Shown: positions 1 to 6,459, counted from the stretch's first letter. The stretch: DNA of 7,634 bases from an uncultured Eubacteriales bacterium (GCA_900545185.1 UQYH01000103.1:1-7634); one strand, 5' to 3'. Notes: generated by a model not told the origin, from the sequence alone. Numbers and translations are program-made.

Positions 1-1
1 G

Positions 2-49
2 ACACCTTGCGAGGACGACAAGCCGGAAAGGCTTGAATTTTTCAAATGA
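2..49 (+). CDS. Possible C-terminal tail of an upstream gene (partial)
   Basis: The second forward frame is open from the left edge to a TGA at 47-49. It reads a short charged peptide ending DDKPERLEFFK. This composition is plausible for the end of a real protein, and the following gene's ribosome binding site starts about 30 bases later, as in the rest of this tightly packed cluster. Fifteen codons are too few to identify a family, and the third frame is also open here, so both the reading frame and the existence of the gene are uncertain. No function can be given. Confidence 0.3.
   Translation, partial: TPCEDDKPERLEFFK
19..42 (+). terminator. Weak candidate intrinsic terminator
   Basis: CAAGCC (19-24) pairs with GGCTTG (30-35) around a five-base GGAAA loop, and a run of five T follows at 38-42. 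The stem is only six base pairs, so termination would be weak at best. If the frame-2 tail ending at 49 is real, the hairpin lies inside its coding sequence, which argues against a strong terminator. It could instead attenuate transcription into the downstream cluster. Confidence 0.25.
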
Positions 50-96
50 AAGGCATATGGGGTTTGATTCTCTAATGCCTAGGGGAGGGAAACTGC

Positions 97-1020
97 ATGC
101 TGACAGCGGAGAAAATCAAGGTGTATGCTCAAAGCTTATCCGTTCCGGCCTGCGGTGTGTGCAGTGCCAAGCGTGATGAACAATTGGCCGAACGTCTTTA
201 TAAGCAGCGCGCTAGGTACCCTTTATGCGGTTTTGAAGAGGCGGATATTGAAAAACGGGTGAACCCCAAATGCCTGTTGCCATCGGCGCAAAGCGTTTTT
301 GTTTGCATTTTTCCGTATTATGTGGGGGAGGCGCAGCCCGAAAATCTGGCTCGTTTTGCATCGGTGCGGGATTACCATCGCATCGCACGGCAATACCTTG
401 CCTTGATTGCGAATTTTATCGGCAGGCATGAACCGCATTTGGAATACAAAATTTTGTGTGATACAAGCCCCCTTGCGGATCGGCAGCTGGCATATCGAGC
501 CGGTCTTGGCTTTTGGGGTAAAAATCATATGCTGATTCACCCGCAGTTTGGCTCGTATTTCTGTATCGGTTCTTTACTTTTGAATATACCCCTGCTGCCC
601 GATCGGCCGATCGGGCAGCAGTGCAGCGGCTGTGATGCCTGTATTCGCGCCTGCCCCGGCGGCGCGCTGACGAATGATTTTGGCTTTGATTGTGAAAAGT
701 GCATTTCGTACATCACGCAAAAAAAAGAGATAACAGACGGACAAACACAGCTTTTGCGCAAGCAATGCAGCGTTTACGGCTGTGATGTATGTCAAAAAGT
801 TTGTCCGCACAATCAAAATGTGCCCGATACGCCCATCCGCGAGTTTTATACGGATATGCTCCCTAAATTGGACGGACATGCGCTTGCGGCTATGAGCGGC
901 CGTGCTTTTAAACGTGCATACGAATCCTATGCCTTTTCGTGGTGCAGCAAAACAACCTTGTTGAAAAATTTTCCGGAGGATATGAAAGATGGAGATATTA
1001 TCACCGGCCGGCAGCTTTGA
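97..1020 (+). CDS. queG: Epoxyqueuosine reductase QueG, short form
   Basis: This 307-residue cytosolic protein matches QueG, the cobalamin- and iron-sulfur-dependent enzyme that reduces epoxyqueuosine to queuosine at the tRNA wobble position. The N-terminal DUF1730-like part carries RVNPKCLLPSAQSV (54-67) and RDYH (91-94). The motif CDTSPLADR (121-129) contains the likely catalytic acid D122, followed by GLGFWGKN (136-143). Two [4Fe-4S] clusters are indicated by CxxCxxCxxxCP (C176, C179, C182, C186), CISY (C202) and CDVCQKVCP (C229, C232, C236). The start is supported by AGGGGAGG at 81-88. The protein is shorter than the roughly 380-residue Bacillus and E. coli enzymes and has no room for the C-terminal HEAT-like part. 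A related double-cluster oxidoreductase with another substrate is the main alternative. The last 32 bases overlap the next gene in another frame, suggesting translational coupling. A perfect 30-bp palindrome lies at codons 166-175. Confidence 0.84.
   Translation: MLTAEKIKVYAQSLSVPACGVCSAKRDEQLAERLYKQRARYPLCGFEEADIEKRVNPKCLLPSAQSVFVCIFPYYVGEAQPENLARFASVRDYHRIARQYLALIANFIGRHEPHLEYKILCDTSPLADRQLAYRAGLGFWGKNHMLIHPQFGSYFCIGSLLLNIPLLPDRPIGQQCSGCDACIRACPGGALTNDFGFDCEKCISYITQKKEITDGQTQLLRKQCSVYGCDVCQKVCPHNQNVPDTPIREFYTDMLPKLDGHALAAMSGRAFKRAYESYAFSWCSKTTLLKNFPEDMKDGDIITGRQL
592..621. repeat. Perfect 30-bp palindrome inside queG
   Basis: The left arm CTGCTGCCCGATCGG (592-606) is followed directly by its exact reverse complement (607-621) with no spacer, making 15 matched pairs. 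It encodes LLPDRPIGQQ, residues 166-175 of QueG, just before the first cluster cysteine C176. Because the palindrome is in phase, the opposite strand reads the same ten residues. The flanking bases do not continue the symmetry. It can form a cruciform in DNA or a GC-rich hairpin in mRNA. Confidence 0.95.
975..980 (+). promoter_or_regulatory. Ribosome binding site of the U32 gene, inside queG
   Basis: GGAGGA ends eight bases before the ATG at 989. It fixes the U32 start even though that start lies within the end of queG. The nearby ATG at 982 is in the queG frame and is not the U32 start. Confidence 0.8.
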
Positions 1021-3025
1021 GGCGCTGTCTGCTGCCGTGCATTACGGCGCCGATGCGGTCTATGCCGGCGGCAGCCGTTTTAATGCGCGCACACATGCGC
1101 AAAACTTTACAGACGAAGAGTTGGAAACAGCCGTTGATTTTTGTCATTTGCGCGGCGTTAAGTTTTATTTATGCTGCAATACGCTTGTGAAGGAAACAGA
1201 GCACGAAGCAGCCATGGAGCTGATTCGGTATGCATACAAAATCGGCGTGGATGCCTTAATTATGCAGGACTTGGGACTGATTGCGCGTGTGCGGCAGGAG
1301 CTTTCCGATATGCCCGTTCACGGCAGTACGCAAATGACGATTGTAAACAGCGGCGGTGTGCAGCTTTTGGAAAAACTGGGGTTAAAACGCGTGGTTCTGG
1401 CACGGGAGGTAACGCAAAAAGGCATACAATCCATCATGCAGCATACAGATACGGAGCTGGAATATTTTGTCCATGGGGCTTTGTGTATTTCCTATTCCGG
1501 GCAGTGCTTAATGAGCAGTATTTTAGGCGGACGAAGCGGCAATCGCGGCAGCTGCGCGCAGCCGTGCCGATTGCCTTATACGCTTTTGGAAAACGGAAAG
1601 CCGATTACGGGGGCAGAGCATTTACTGTGTCCTAAGGATCTGTGTTTGGCAGACCGCGTTTCGGCCTTGCGTGAGATGGGCGTTGCATCACTGAAAATAG
1701 AGGGTCGGATGAAAAGCCCGGCCTATGTTGCCATGGTCACACAGGTGTATAAAAAGGCTGCCGAGGGAAGCGTTACGGACGATGAAATCAGACAGATGCT
1801 GCAATATTTTTCCAGGGGCGGCTCGTGCCGCGGATACTGGGACGGATGCCTGTATCAAGATATGATGGACACTGACGGCAGCGCCAAAAAGGTGGCCGAT
1901 CGCTTGCCGCCGATTGCAAAACAAGAAAAGCAGCTGCCGCTTGTTTTGCACTGCAAGGCAGATACGGGCAAGCCCTTGACGCTTTGCGCCAAAACACAAA
2001 ATGAAAGCGTGACGGTAACAGGTGCGGTCTGTGAGGCGGCGCACACACATCCGACAGATGAAAAGCGCATTGCGGAGCAGCTGCAAAAGCTGGGCGGCAC
2101 GGCCTTTTATGCAGCCGAAGTAACAGCAGAGGCATCGCCGACGGCCGCCGTGCCGATTAAAGAAATCAATCGCCTGCGGCGAGAAGCTGTTTCCCTGCTG
2201 GAACAGCAAATAACAGGCCGATTCAAACGCGCAATACCGAATATTGCACCCATGCGGACGATTGCGGTACAAAACCGTGCAGCACGGCCTGTTCTCGCTG
2301 CGGAGGTGCAGACGCAGGAACAGCTGGAAGCAGCGCTTTCGATGGGAATTGAACGCCTGTATGTTCCGTTTTCGCTGTGGCGGTTTGCAGCAGGCCAAGC
2401 AGAAACGATTCTCCTCTTGCCGCCGCTGACCAAGGAAGGGGCAACGGTGCAATTTGATGACGCACAACAGGTTTGCGTGCAAAACCTAGGCCAAATTACC
2501 TTGTGTGAGGGGAAACGTATAACGGCAGGGCATCGGCTGAACATCACGAACAGCCGTGTGGCTGCACTTTTGCAAAGCATGGGCATCAACCGCATGGTGG
2601 TATCGCCGGAACTGAACAATCGGGGAATTGACGCATTGCGCAGGCACACCGATGCAGAGCTGGAGGTAATTGCCTACGGTCGGCTGCCGCTGATGCTTTT
2701 GGAGCATTGCGTCATCCGCGCTGCTTGCGGTTGTCGCTGCCGTGAAGCTGCCTTTGCTTTAAAAGACAGAAAAAATGAAGTTTTTCCGATTATGCCGCTG
2801 CATTGCGGCAATGTGATTTATAACAGCAAGCCGGTTTACATGGCAGACCGCATACGGGATATACAAAATTTACGCGCGGACGGAATCCGTCTTTGCTTTA
2901 CGTTTGAAGATTACGAAGCCTGCCGCAGGATCATCGGGGAATATCAAAAGGCGCTGAATGGGCAAACGCCTGCGCCGCCGGACGGCGGCTTTACGCGCGG
3001 TCATTTTTACCGCGGTATGCAGTAG
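989..3025 (+). CDS. Long U32-family protein (RlhA/DUF3656-like), probable RNA hydroxylase
   Basis: This 678-residue protein begins with the typical U32 N-terminus MEILSPAGS and ends with the family-like FTRGHFYRG, so it looks full length. The U32 signature is at about 158-177 (EYFVHGALC followed by SGQC). Cysteines C166, C173, C189 and C193 probably hold an iron-sulfur cluster. The family was first called a collagenase-like peptidase. However, E. coli RlhA, of similar length, makes 5-hydroxycytidine in 23S rRNA, and TrhP hydroxylates tRNA, so an RNA hydroxylase role is the better inference; the substrate is unknown here. The middle third (about 300-430) would correspond to DUF3656. Residues 517-564 repeat residues 116-163 without gaps, and a second cysteine group (C574, C580, C582, C584, C606) follows the second copy. 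The start overlaps queG by 32 bases, and both products appear to be iron-sulfur RNA-modifying enzymes. A genuine peptidase role cannot be excluded from sequence alone. Confidence 0.9.
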   Translation: MEILSPAGSFEALSAAVHYGADAVYAGGSRFNARTHAQNFTDEELETAVDFCHLRGVKFYLCCNTLVKETEHEAAMELIRYAYKIGVDALIMQDLGLIARVRQELSDMPVHGSTQMTIVNSGGVQLLEKLGLKRVVLAREVTQKGIQSIMQHTDTELEYFVHGALCISYSGQCLMSSILGGRSGNRGSCAQPCRLPYTLLENGKPITGAEHLLCPKDLCLADRVSALREMGVASLKIEGRMKSPAYVAMVTQVYKKAAEGSVTDDEIRQMLQYFSRGGSCRGYWDGCLYQDMMDTDGSAKKVADRLPPIAKQEKQLPLVLHCKADTGKPLTLCAKTQNESVTVTGAVCEAAHTHPTDEKRIAEQLQKLGGTAFYAAEVTAEASPTAAVPIKEINRLRREAVSLLEQQITGRFKRAIPNIAPMRTIAVQNRAARPVLAAEVQTQEQLEAALSMGIERLYVPFSLWRFAAGQAETILLLPPLTKEGATVQFDDAQQVCVQNLGQITLCEGKRITAGHRLNITNSRVAALLQSMGINRMVVSPELNNRGIDALRRHTDAELEVIAYGRLPLMLLEHCVIRAACGCRCREAAFALKDRKNEVFPIMPLHCGNVIYNSKPVYMADRIRDIQNLRADGIRLCFTFEDYEACRRIIGEYQKALNGQTPAPPDGGFTRGHFYRGMQ

Positions 3026-3068
3026 AAAAGCTTTACAATATCGGCAAAATGATCAATGGTGTTGATGT

Positions 3069-3440
3069 ATGATGACAAGAGTTGATAAGCTTATATTTTT
3101 TGTGCTGGTTTTCGGCGCCGTTTCGGCTATGCTGGCTTCGCAGCTGTTGTTTGCGGCGCAAAATGCAAGCACGGTTTTGGTCGAAATAGACGGAAAAGAA
3201 TACGGACGATATAATTTACAAGAAAAAAACAGTCAGACTCTTGCAATTGAGTCAAAATTTGGGTATAATAAAATAGTCATTGCAAACGGCAGCGTGTATG
3301 TTTGTGAATCTGATTGCCCGGATACTCTTGAAATCAAGGCAGGCGCGATTCAAAAAGCCGGGCAAATGCTGGTTTGCCTGCCGAACCGGCTGGTCGTTCG
3401 CATTGAGGGGAGAAGGGATGTGGACGGTGTTGCCTATTAA
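3069..3440 (+). CDS. NusG domain II-containing membrane-anchored protein
   Basis: This is a small protein of 123 residues. Residues 8-30 form one hydrophobic segment, either a signal anchor or an uncleaved signal peptide. The remainder is a compact beta-rich domain, probably outside the membrane. It follows the NusG_II pattern: VEIDGKEY (38-45), GYNKIVI (65-71), DCPD (82-85), VCLPNRLVVRIEG (102-114) and DVDGVAY at the C-terminus. Despite the name, this family is not the transcription factor NusG. Most members I know have CPDK.C at this place. Here C83 is kept but the second position is E88, and an extra cysteine occurs at C79. Starts at 3069 and 3072 are both possible, since the ribosome binding site is weak (GGTG at 3058-3061). 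It overlaps the next gene by 23 bases. NusG-II/Gx pairs recur in Gram-positives, and EetA-type proteins of flavin-based electron transfer resemble this domain. The function here is inferred only. Confidence 0.86.
   Translation: MMTRVDKLIFFVLVFGAVSAMLASQLLFAAQNASTVLVEIDGKEYGRYNLQEKNSQTLAIESKFGYNKIVIANGSVYVCESDCPDTLEIKAGAIQKAGQMLVCLPNRLVVRIEGRRDVDGVAY
3405..3410 (+). promoter_or_regulatory. Ribosome binding site deciding the Gx-protein start
   Basis: GAGGGG sits seven bases before the ATG at 3418, inside the upstream NusG-II gene. It favours 3418 over the in-frame ATG at 3280, which would add 46 residues unlike the family and overlap most of the upstream gene. Confidence 0.75.
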
Positions 3441-3951
3441 AAATCGGTCGGCCGTTTATGTGACAACGGCCGGGATTCTGGTCAGTCTCGGGCTGGCTTT
3501 GCATTACGCCGAAAGCTTGGTTCCCTTTCTTCAAATTTTACCGGGCGGCAAGCTTGGGCTTGCCAACATTACGGTTATGCTGGCTTTTTCATGCTTCGGT
3601 ACGGGCTTTGCACTTACGGTCGGACTGGTACGCTGCTTTTTGACGGCCTTGATCGGCGGCAACTTGAACATGTTTTTATACGGCGGTGTGGGGACGGCGG
3701 CTTCTGTTTTGGCTATGCATACCTGCCGATGGCTGTTTCCGAAGGCGGTCAGTACCGTCGGCCGCAGCATGCTGGGCGCATTTTTCTTTAACGTGGGGCA
3801 AATATCGGTTTGTGCCCTGGTGCTTTTGAGCGGATACATATTTTCATACTTACCGATACTAACCTTATTTGCGGCAATTTGCGGTCTTTTAACCGGCATT
3901 GCCACACAAAAAACCGAAAAAGCCATACGATTGATGGGAGAAACAAAATGA
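3418..3951 (+). CDS. Gx transporter family membrane protein (old name: heptaprenyl diphosphate synthase component I)
   Basis: The 177-residue product is strongly hydrophobic with about five membrane segments (roughly 13-33, 47-62, 64-80, 86-104 and 117-160, the last probably two). The family hallmark is ES near the first segment followed by GGKLGLANI (43-51). A later GAFFFNVGQ (120-128) corresponds to the more usual GA..HN.GQ, with phenylalanine in place of histidine. The older prenyl synthase name is doubtful for the family, because the protein has the build of a small substrate-binding transporter subunit. Related EetB proteins are reported in flavin-based extracellular electron transfer loci. 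The start is set by GAGGGG at 3405-3410. It overlaps the NusG-II gene by 23 bases and shares ATGA with maf, so the three are probably translationally coupled. Substrate and direction are unknown. Confidence 0.87.
   Translation: MWTVLPIKNRSAVYVTTAGILVSLGLALHYAESLVPFLQILPGGKLGLANITVMLAFSCFGTGFALTVGLVRCFLTALIGGNLNMFLYGGVGTAASVLAMHTCRWLFPKAVSTVGRSMLGAFFFNVGQISVCALVLLSGYIFSYLPILTLFAAICGLLTGIATQKTEKAIRLMGETK
3936..3940 (+). promoter_or_regulatory. Ribosome binding site deciding the maf start
   Basis: GGGAG lies seven bases before the ATG at 3948. This start gives the normal Maf N-terminus. The in-frame ATG at 3810 would add 46 residues that overlap the Gx gene and have no family counterpart. Confidence 0.7.
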
Positions 3952-4571
3952 AGAATATCAAAATTCAACTACCCGAATCGGTACAAATCGTGCTTGCCTC
4001 CGGCTCGCCGCGGCGGCGCGAGCTGCTTGACCAAATCGGCTTGCCGTTTACGGTTGTACCCTCTTCGGCAGAAGAAAAAACAGATGCATCTCTTTCGCCT
4101 TACATGACGGTGCAGGCTCTTTCGCTGTTAAAAGCGGCAGACGTGGCGGCCGGGCAGCCAAAGGAAACGCTTGTAATCGGTGCCGATACGATTGTTGTTT
4201 TGGATGATGAAATTTTAACAAAACCGCATGACGAGGGTCATGCCAAAGAAATGCTGCATCGTCTTTCGGGGCACAGTCACAGCGTACTGACGGGTTTAAC
4301 CGTTTTGCGATGCGCAGATGGCAAAAGCATCAGTGTGACGGAGGAGACGAAGGTACATTTTAAAGAGCTGTCCGATGCCGAGATTGATTCGTATGTGCAT
4401 ACGGGTGAACCGCTTGACAAGGCAGGTGCCTACGGGATTCAGGGTCTTGGCGGCTTGTTTATTGATACAATTGACGGTGATTATTACAATGTTGTCGGCC
4501 TGCCTTTGGCACGGCTGGGACACATTTTGCAAACAGAATTTGAAATTGATTTGATTTGGGAGGTTTTGTAA
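3948..4571 (+). CDS. maf: Maf family nucleoside triphosphate pyrophosphatase
   Basis: This 207-residue cytosolic enzyme hydrolyses non-canonical or excess nucleoside triphosphates to monophosphates and pyrophosphate. All the main motifs are present: LASGSPRRRELL (16-27) for phosphate binding, K62, GADTIV (78-83) with the likely catalytic D80, KPHD (92-95) and GEPLDKAGAYGIQG (153-166). The motif set resembles the YhdE-like subgroup, active on dTTP, UTP and modified pyrimidines, but subgroup assignment by eye is tentative. Length is normal for the family apart from a slightly extended N-terminus. Its start shares ATGA with the Gx stop, and mreB begins only three bases after its stop. Maf next to mre genes is a conserved arrangement in Bacillota, where Maf has been linked to septum formation. 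The usual intervening radC gene is absent here. Confidence 0.95.
   Translation: MKNIKIQLPESVQIVLASGSPRRRELLDQIGLPFTVVPSSAEEKTDASLSPYMTVQALSLLKAADVAAGQPKETLVIGADTIVVLDDEILTKPHDEGHAKEMLHRLSGHSHSVLTGLTVLRCADGKSISVTEETKVHFKELSDAEIDSYVHTGEPLDKAGAYGIQGLGGLFIDTIDGDYYNVVGLPLARLGHILQTEFEIDLIWEVL
4558..4563 (+). promoter_or_regulatory. Ribosome binding site of mreB inside the end of maf
   Basis: GGGAGG precedes the mreB ATG at 4575 by 11 bases and lies within the last codons of maf. The spacing is a little long, which suggests that coupling to maf translation helps mreB initiation. Confidence 0.65.
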
Positions 4572-4574
4572 AAC

Positions 4575-5591
4575 ATGGCAAGAGACATAGGAATTGACTT
4601 GGGTACGGCGAATACGCTGGTATATTTAAAGGGAAAGGGCATTATTCTGCGAGAGCCTTCTGTTGTGGCAATGAATAAATCGGAGGGTAAAATTTTAAAG
4701 GTCGGCAACGAAGCCAAAGAGATGATCGGCCGTACACCGGGCAACGTTGTAGCCATCCGTCCGCTTAAGGACGGTGTGATTGCGGACTTTGAAAGCACAC
4801 AGGCTATGCTGAAGTATTTTATTAAAAAGGCATATCCGTCCTCGTTTATGAAGCCGAACGTTGTGGTTTGTATTCCCTTCGGCATTACAGAGGTAGAGCG
4901 CCGCGCCGTGGAGGAATCTGTCCTTTCGGCAGGCGGTAAGAATGCATATTTAATTGAAGAGCCGATGGCGGCGGCGATCGGTGCAGGCTTGCCTGTTTCA
5001 GAGCCCACCGGCAGTATGGTGGTTGATATCGGCGGCGGCACCAGTGAGGTGGCCGTTATCTCCTACGGCGGTATTGTTGCCAGCCAATCCCTGCGCATTG
5101 CCGGTGATGAGCTGGATGATGATATTGTCAATTACATTAAAAAAGAATACAATCTTATGATTGGTGAGCGTACAGCCGAGGAAATTAAATTTGCCATCGG
5201 CTCGGCATATGAATATGCGGACGAGGGCACAATGGAGGTTAAGGGACGCGACCTGCTCTCCGGTTTGCCGAGAACCATCAGCCTGACCAGCAAGGAAATT
5301 CGCGGTGCGCTTTCCGAATCCATTTTTGCCATTGTGGAGGCCATTAAAACAACGCTTGAAAAAACACCGCCGGAGCTGGCAGCCGATGTTATGAATCGCG
5401 GTATTGTGTTAACGGGCGGCGGCGCGCTGATTCGCGGTCTGGATGTTTTGGTTGCGGAAGAAACGGGGATTCCCGTTTATGTGGCCGATAACGCGCTGGA
5501 CTGCGTTGCGCTGGGAACAGGACTTGCTCTTTCTGCCATGGAAAAGGCAGGCCAGGGCATTTTAAGCAGCCGTTCCAAGCACTGGCGCTAG
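4575..5591 (+). CDS. mreB: Rod shape-determining protein MreB
   Basis: This is a bacterial actin of 338 residues, close to the 337 of Bacillus subtilis MreB. It polymerises on the inner face of the membrane and orients the elongasome for lateral cell-wall synthesis. The ATP-binding motifs are intact: GIDLGTANT (6-14, phosphate 1), EEPMAAAIGAG (128-138), DIGGGTSEVAV (151-161, phosphate 2) and TGGGALIRGLD (280-290, adenosine site). The N-terminus follows the short form of Gram-positive MreB, beginning MARDIGIDLG, without an amphipathic extension. No key residue appears to be missing. The gene is three bases downstream of maf and 34 bases upstream of mreC. Mbl or MreBH paralogs are alternatives, but adjacency to mreC and mreD supports MreB itself. 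Confidence 0.97.
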   Translation: MARDIGIDLGTANTLVYLKGKGIILREPSVVAMNKSEGKILKVGNEAKEMIGRTPGNVVAIRPLKDGVIADFESTQAMLKYFIKKAYPSSFMKPNVVVCIPFGITEVERRAVEESVLSAGGKNAYLIEEPMAAAIGAGLPVSEPTGSMVVDIGGGTSEVAVISYGGIVASQSLRIAGDELDDDIVNYIKKEYNLMIGERTAEEIKFAIGSAYEYADEGTMEVKGRDLLSGLPRTISLTSKEIRGALSESIFAIVEAIKTTLEKTPPELAADVMNRGIVLTGGGALIRGLDVLVAEETGIPVYVADNALDCVALGTGLALSAMEKAGQGILSSRSKHWR

Positions 5592-5611
5592 ACTGATTTA
5601 ATTTAGATATT

Positions 5612-5618
5612 AGGGAGG
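5612..5618 (+). promoter_or_regulatory. Ribosome binding site of mreC
   Basis: AGGGAGG lies seven bases before the ATG at 5626, in the 34-base gap after mreB. The gap shows no hairpin with a T-run and no convincing promoter, so read-through from mreB is expected. Confidence 0.75.
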
Positions 5619-5625
5619 GAGACGA

Positions 5626-6459
5626 ATGGAAAAAAGAAAAACACTGCGCGTGATTATGATTATCGCAACGGTTATTATCTTTATTGTCATGGGTGTTTCC
5701 TTTGCGGCGGCCGGTCGCGATTCTGCGTCTGCCTCCGGCAACTTGGTCGGCACGATTCTGGAGCCGGGACAAAAACTGCTTTCGCACATTGGGAGCGGTA
5801 TTAGCGGCTTTTTTGGCTTTGTGACCGATATGAAAAATTTTCAGGCAGAAAACTTGGAATTGAAAGAACAGGTGGCAGAGCTTTCGGAGCAGGTGCGTGC
5901 GCTGGAAGCCAGCAAGGAAGAAAATGAACGGCTGCGACAGCTTTTAGAACTGAAAACAGCCGAAGCAAGCCGTGATACGGTTGGCTGCGAAGTGATTGCC
6001 AAAGACCCCGGCAACTGGTTTGACTCCTTTACGATTGATAAGGGCAGCGATGACGGCATTTCGGTTGATGATACGGTTATCTCAGGTCACGGTCTGGTGG
6101 GACGCGTCAGCGAGGTAGGTTCCGGCTGGGCAAAGGTGCAGAGCATCATTGACAGCAGCAGCTCGGTTGGTGCCTTAATCAGCCGTACGCAGGATTTTGC
6201 TATAGTGGACGGCGAATTATCCTTGGCAGACAGCGGCCGCTGCAAGCTGAACTATGTGACAAAGGATACAAGCTTGGTGCTGGGGGATGCGGTTGTTACC
6301 TCAGGTCTCGGCGGTGTCTATCCGGAGGGAATTTTGATTGGCACGGTATCGGAAATTAAAAGTGACTCGCTGGGCTATTCGCAGTATGCCGTGATTGATA
6401 CGGCCGTGGATTTTGAACGAATCCGTGAGGTGCTTGTTATTCGGAACGGTGGTGCATGA
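5626..6459 (+). CDS. mreC: Rod shape-determining protein MreC
   Basis: This bitopic membrane protein has 277 residues. It connects cytoplasmic MreB filaments to the extracytoplasmic PBP2 and RodA synthases. There is a short basic N-terminus, one membrane segment (8-29), and a heptad-like helix at about 70-112 (EN, LKEQV, LSEQV, LEASKEENERL) that fits the MreC dimerising coiled coil. The remainder is the double beta-barrel domain, with DPGNWFDSFTIDKGSDDGI (127-145), GLVGRV (156-161) and TSGLGGVYPEGILIGTV (225-241). Length is normal for Bacillota. Its stop overlaps the mreD start as ATGA, implying translational coupling. No unusual features were seen. Confidence 0.95.
   Translation: MEKRKTLRVIMIIATVIIFIVMGVSFAAAGRDSASASGNLVGTILEPGQKLLSHIGSGISGFFGFVTDMKNFQAENLELKEQVAELSEQVRALEASKEENERLRQLLELKTAEASRDTVGCEVIAKDPGNWFDSFTIDKGSDDGISVDDTVISGHGLVGRVSEVGSGWAKVQSIIDSSSSVGALISRTQDFAIVDGELSLADSGRCKLNYVTKDTSLVLGDAVVTSGLGGVYPEGILIGTVSEIKSDSLGYSQYAVIDTAVDFERIREVLVIRNGGA

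Noticed and set aside
43..80. Possible -10 box TCTAAT (71-76) before queG
   Set aside because: No acceptable -35 hexamer lies at the right distance, and the position would place the start almost on the ribosome binding site.
574..879. Minus-strand frame containing the same LLPDRPIGQQ peptide as QueG
   Set aside because: The shared peptide is a direct result of the in-phase palindrome at 592-621 and does not show a related antisense gene.
1688..2482. 264-codon open frame on the minus strand inside the U32 gene
   Set aside because: The plus-strand U32 protein is clearly real across the whole interval. The minus-strand product is rich in Cys, Arg and His with no recognisable domain, as expected for an antisense shadow.
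2974..2989. GC-rich hairpin GCCGCCG/CGGCGGC near the end of the U32 gene
   Set aside because: The loop is only two bases, it is inside coding sequence, and no T-run follows. Codon bias explains it.
3280..3417. Longer N-terminus for the Gx protein starting at 3280
   Set aside because: The extension is Cys/Arg-rich shadow sequence of the NusG-II gene, and a good ribosome binding site supports 3418.
3810..3947. Longer N-terminus for Maf starting at 3810
   Set aside because: It would run through the Gx gene and add 46 residues unlike any Maf. The ATG at 3948 has its own ribosome binding site.
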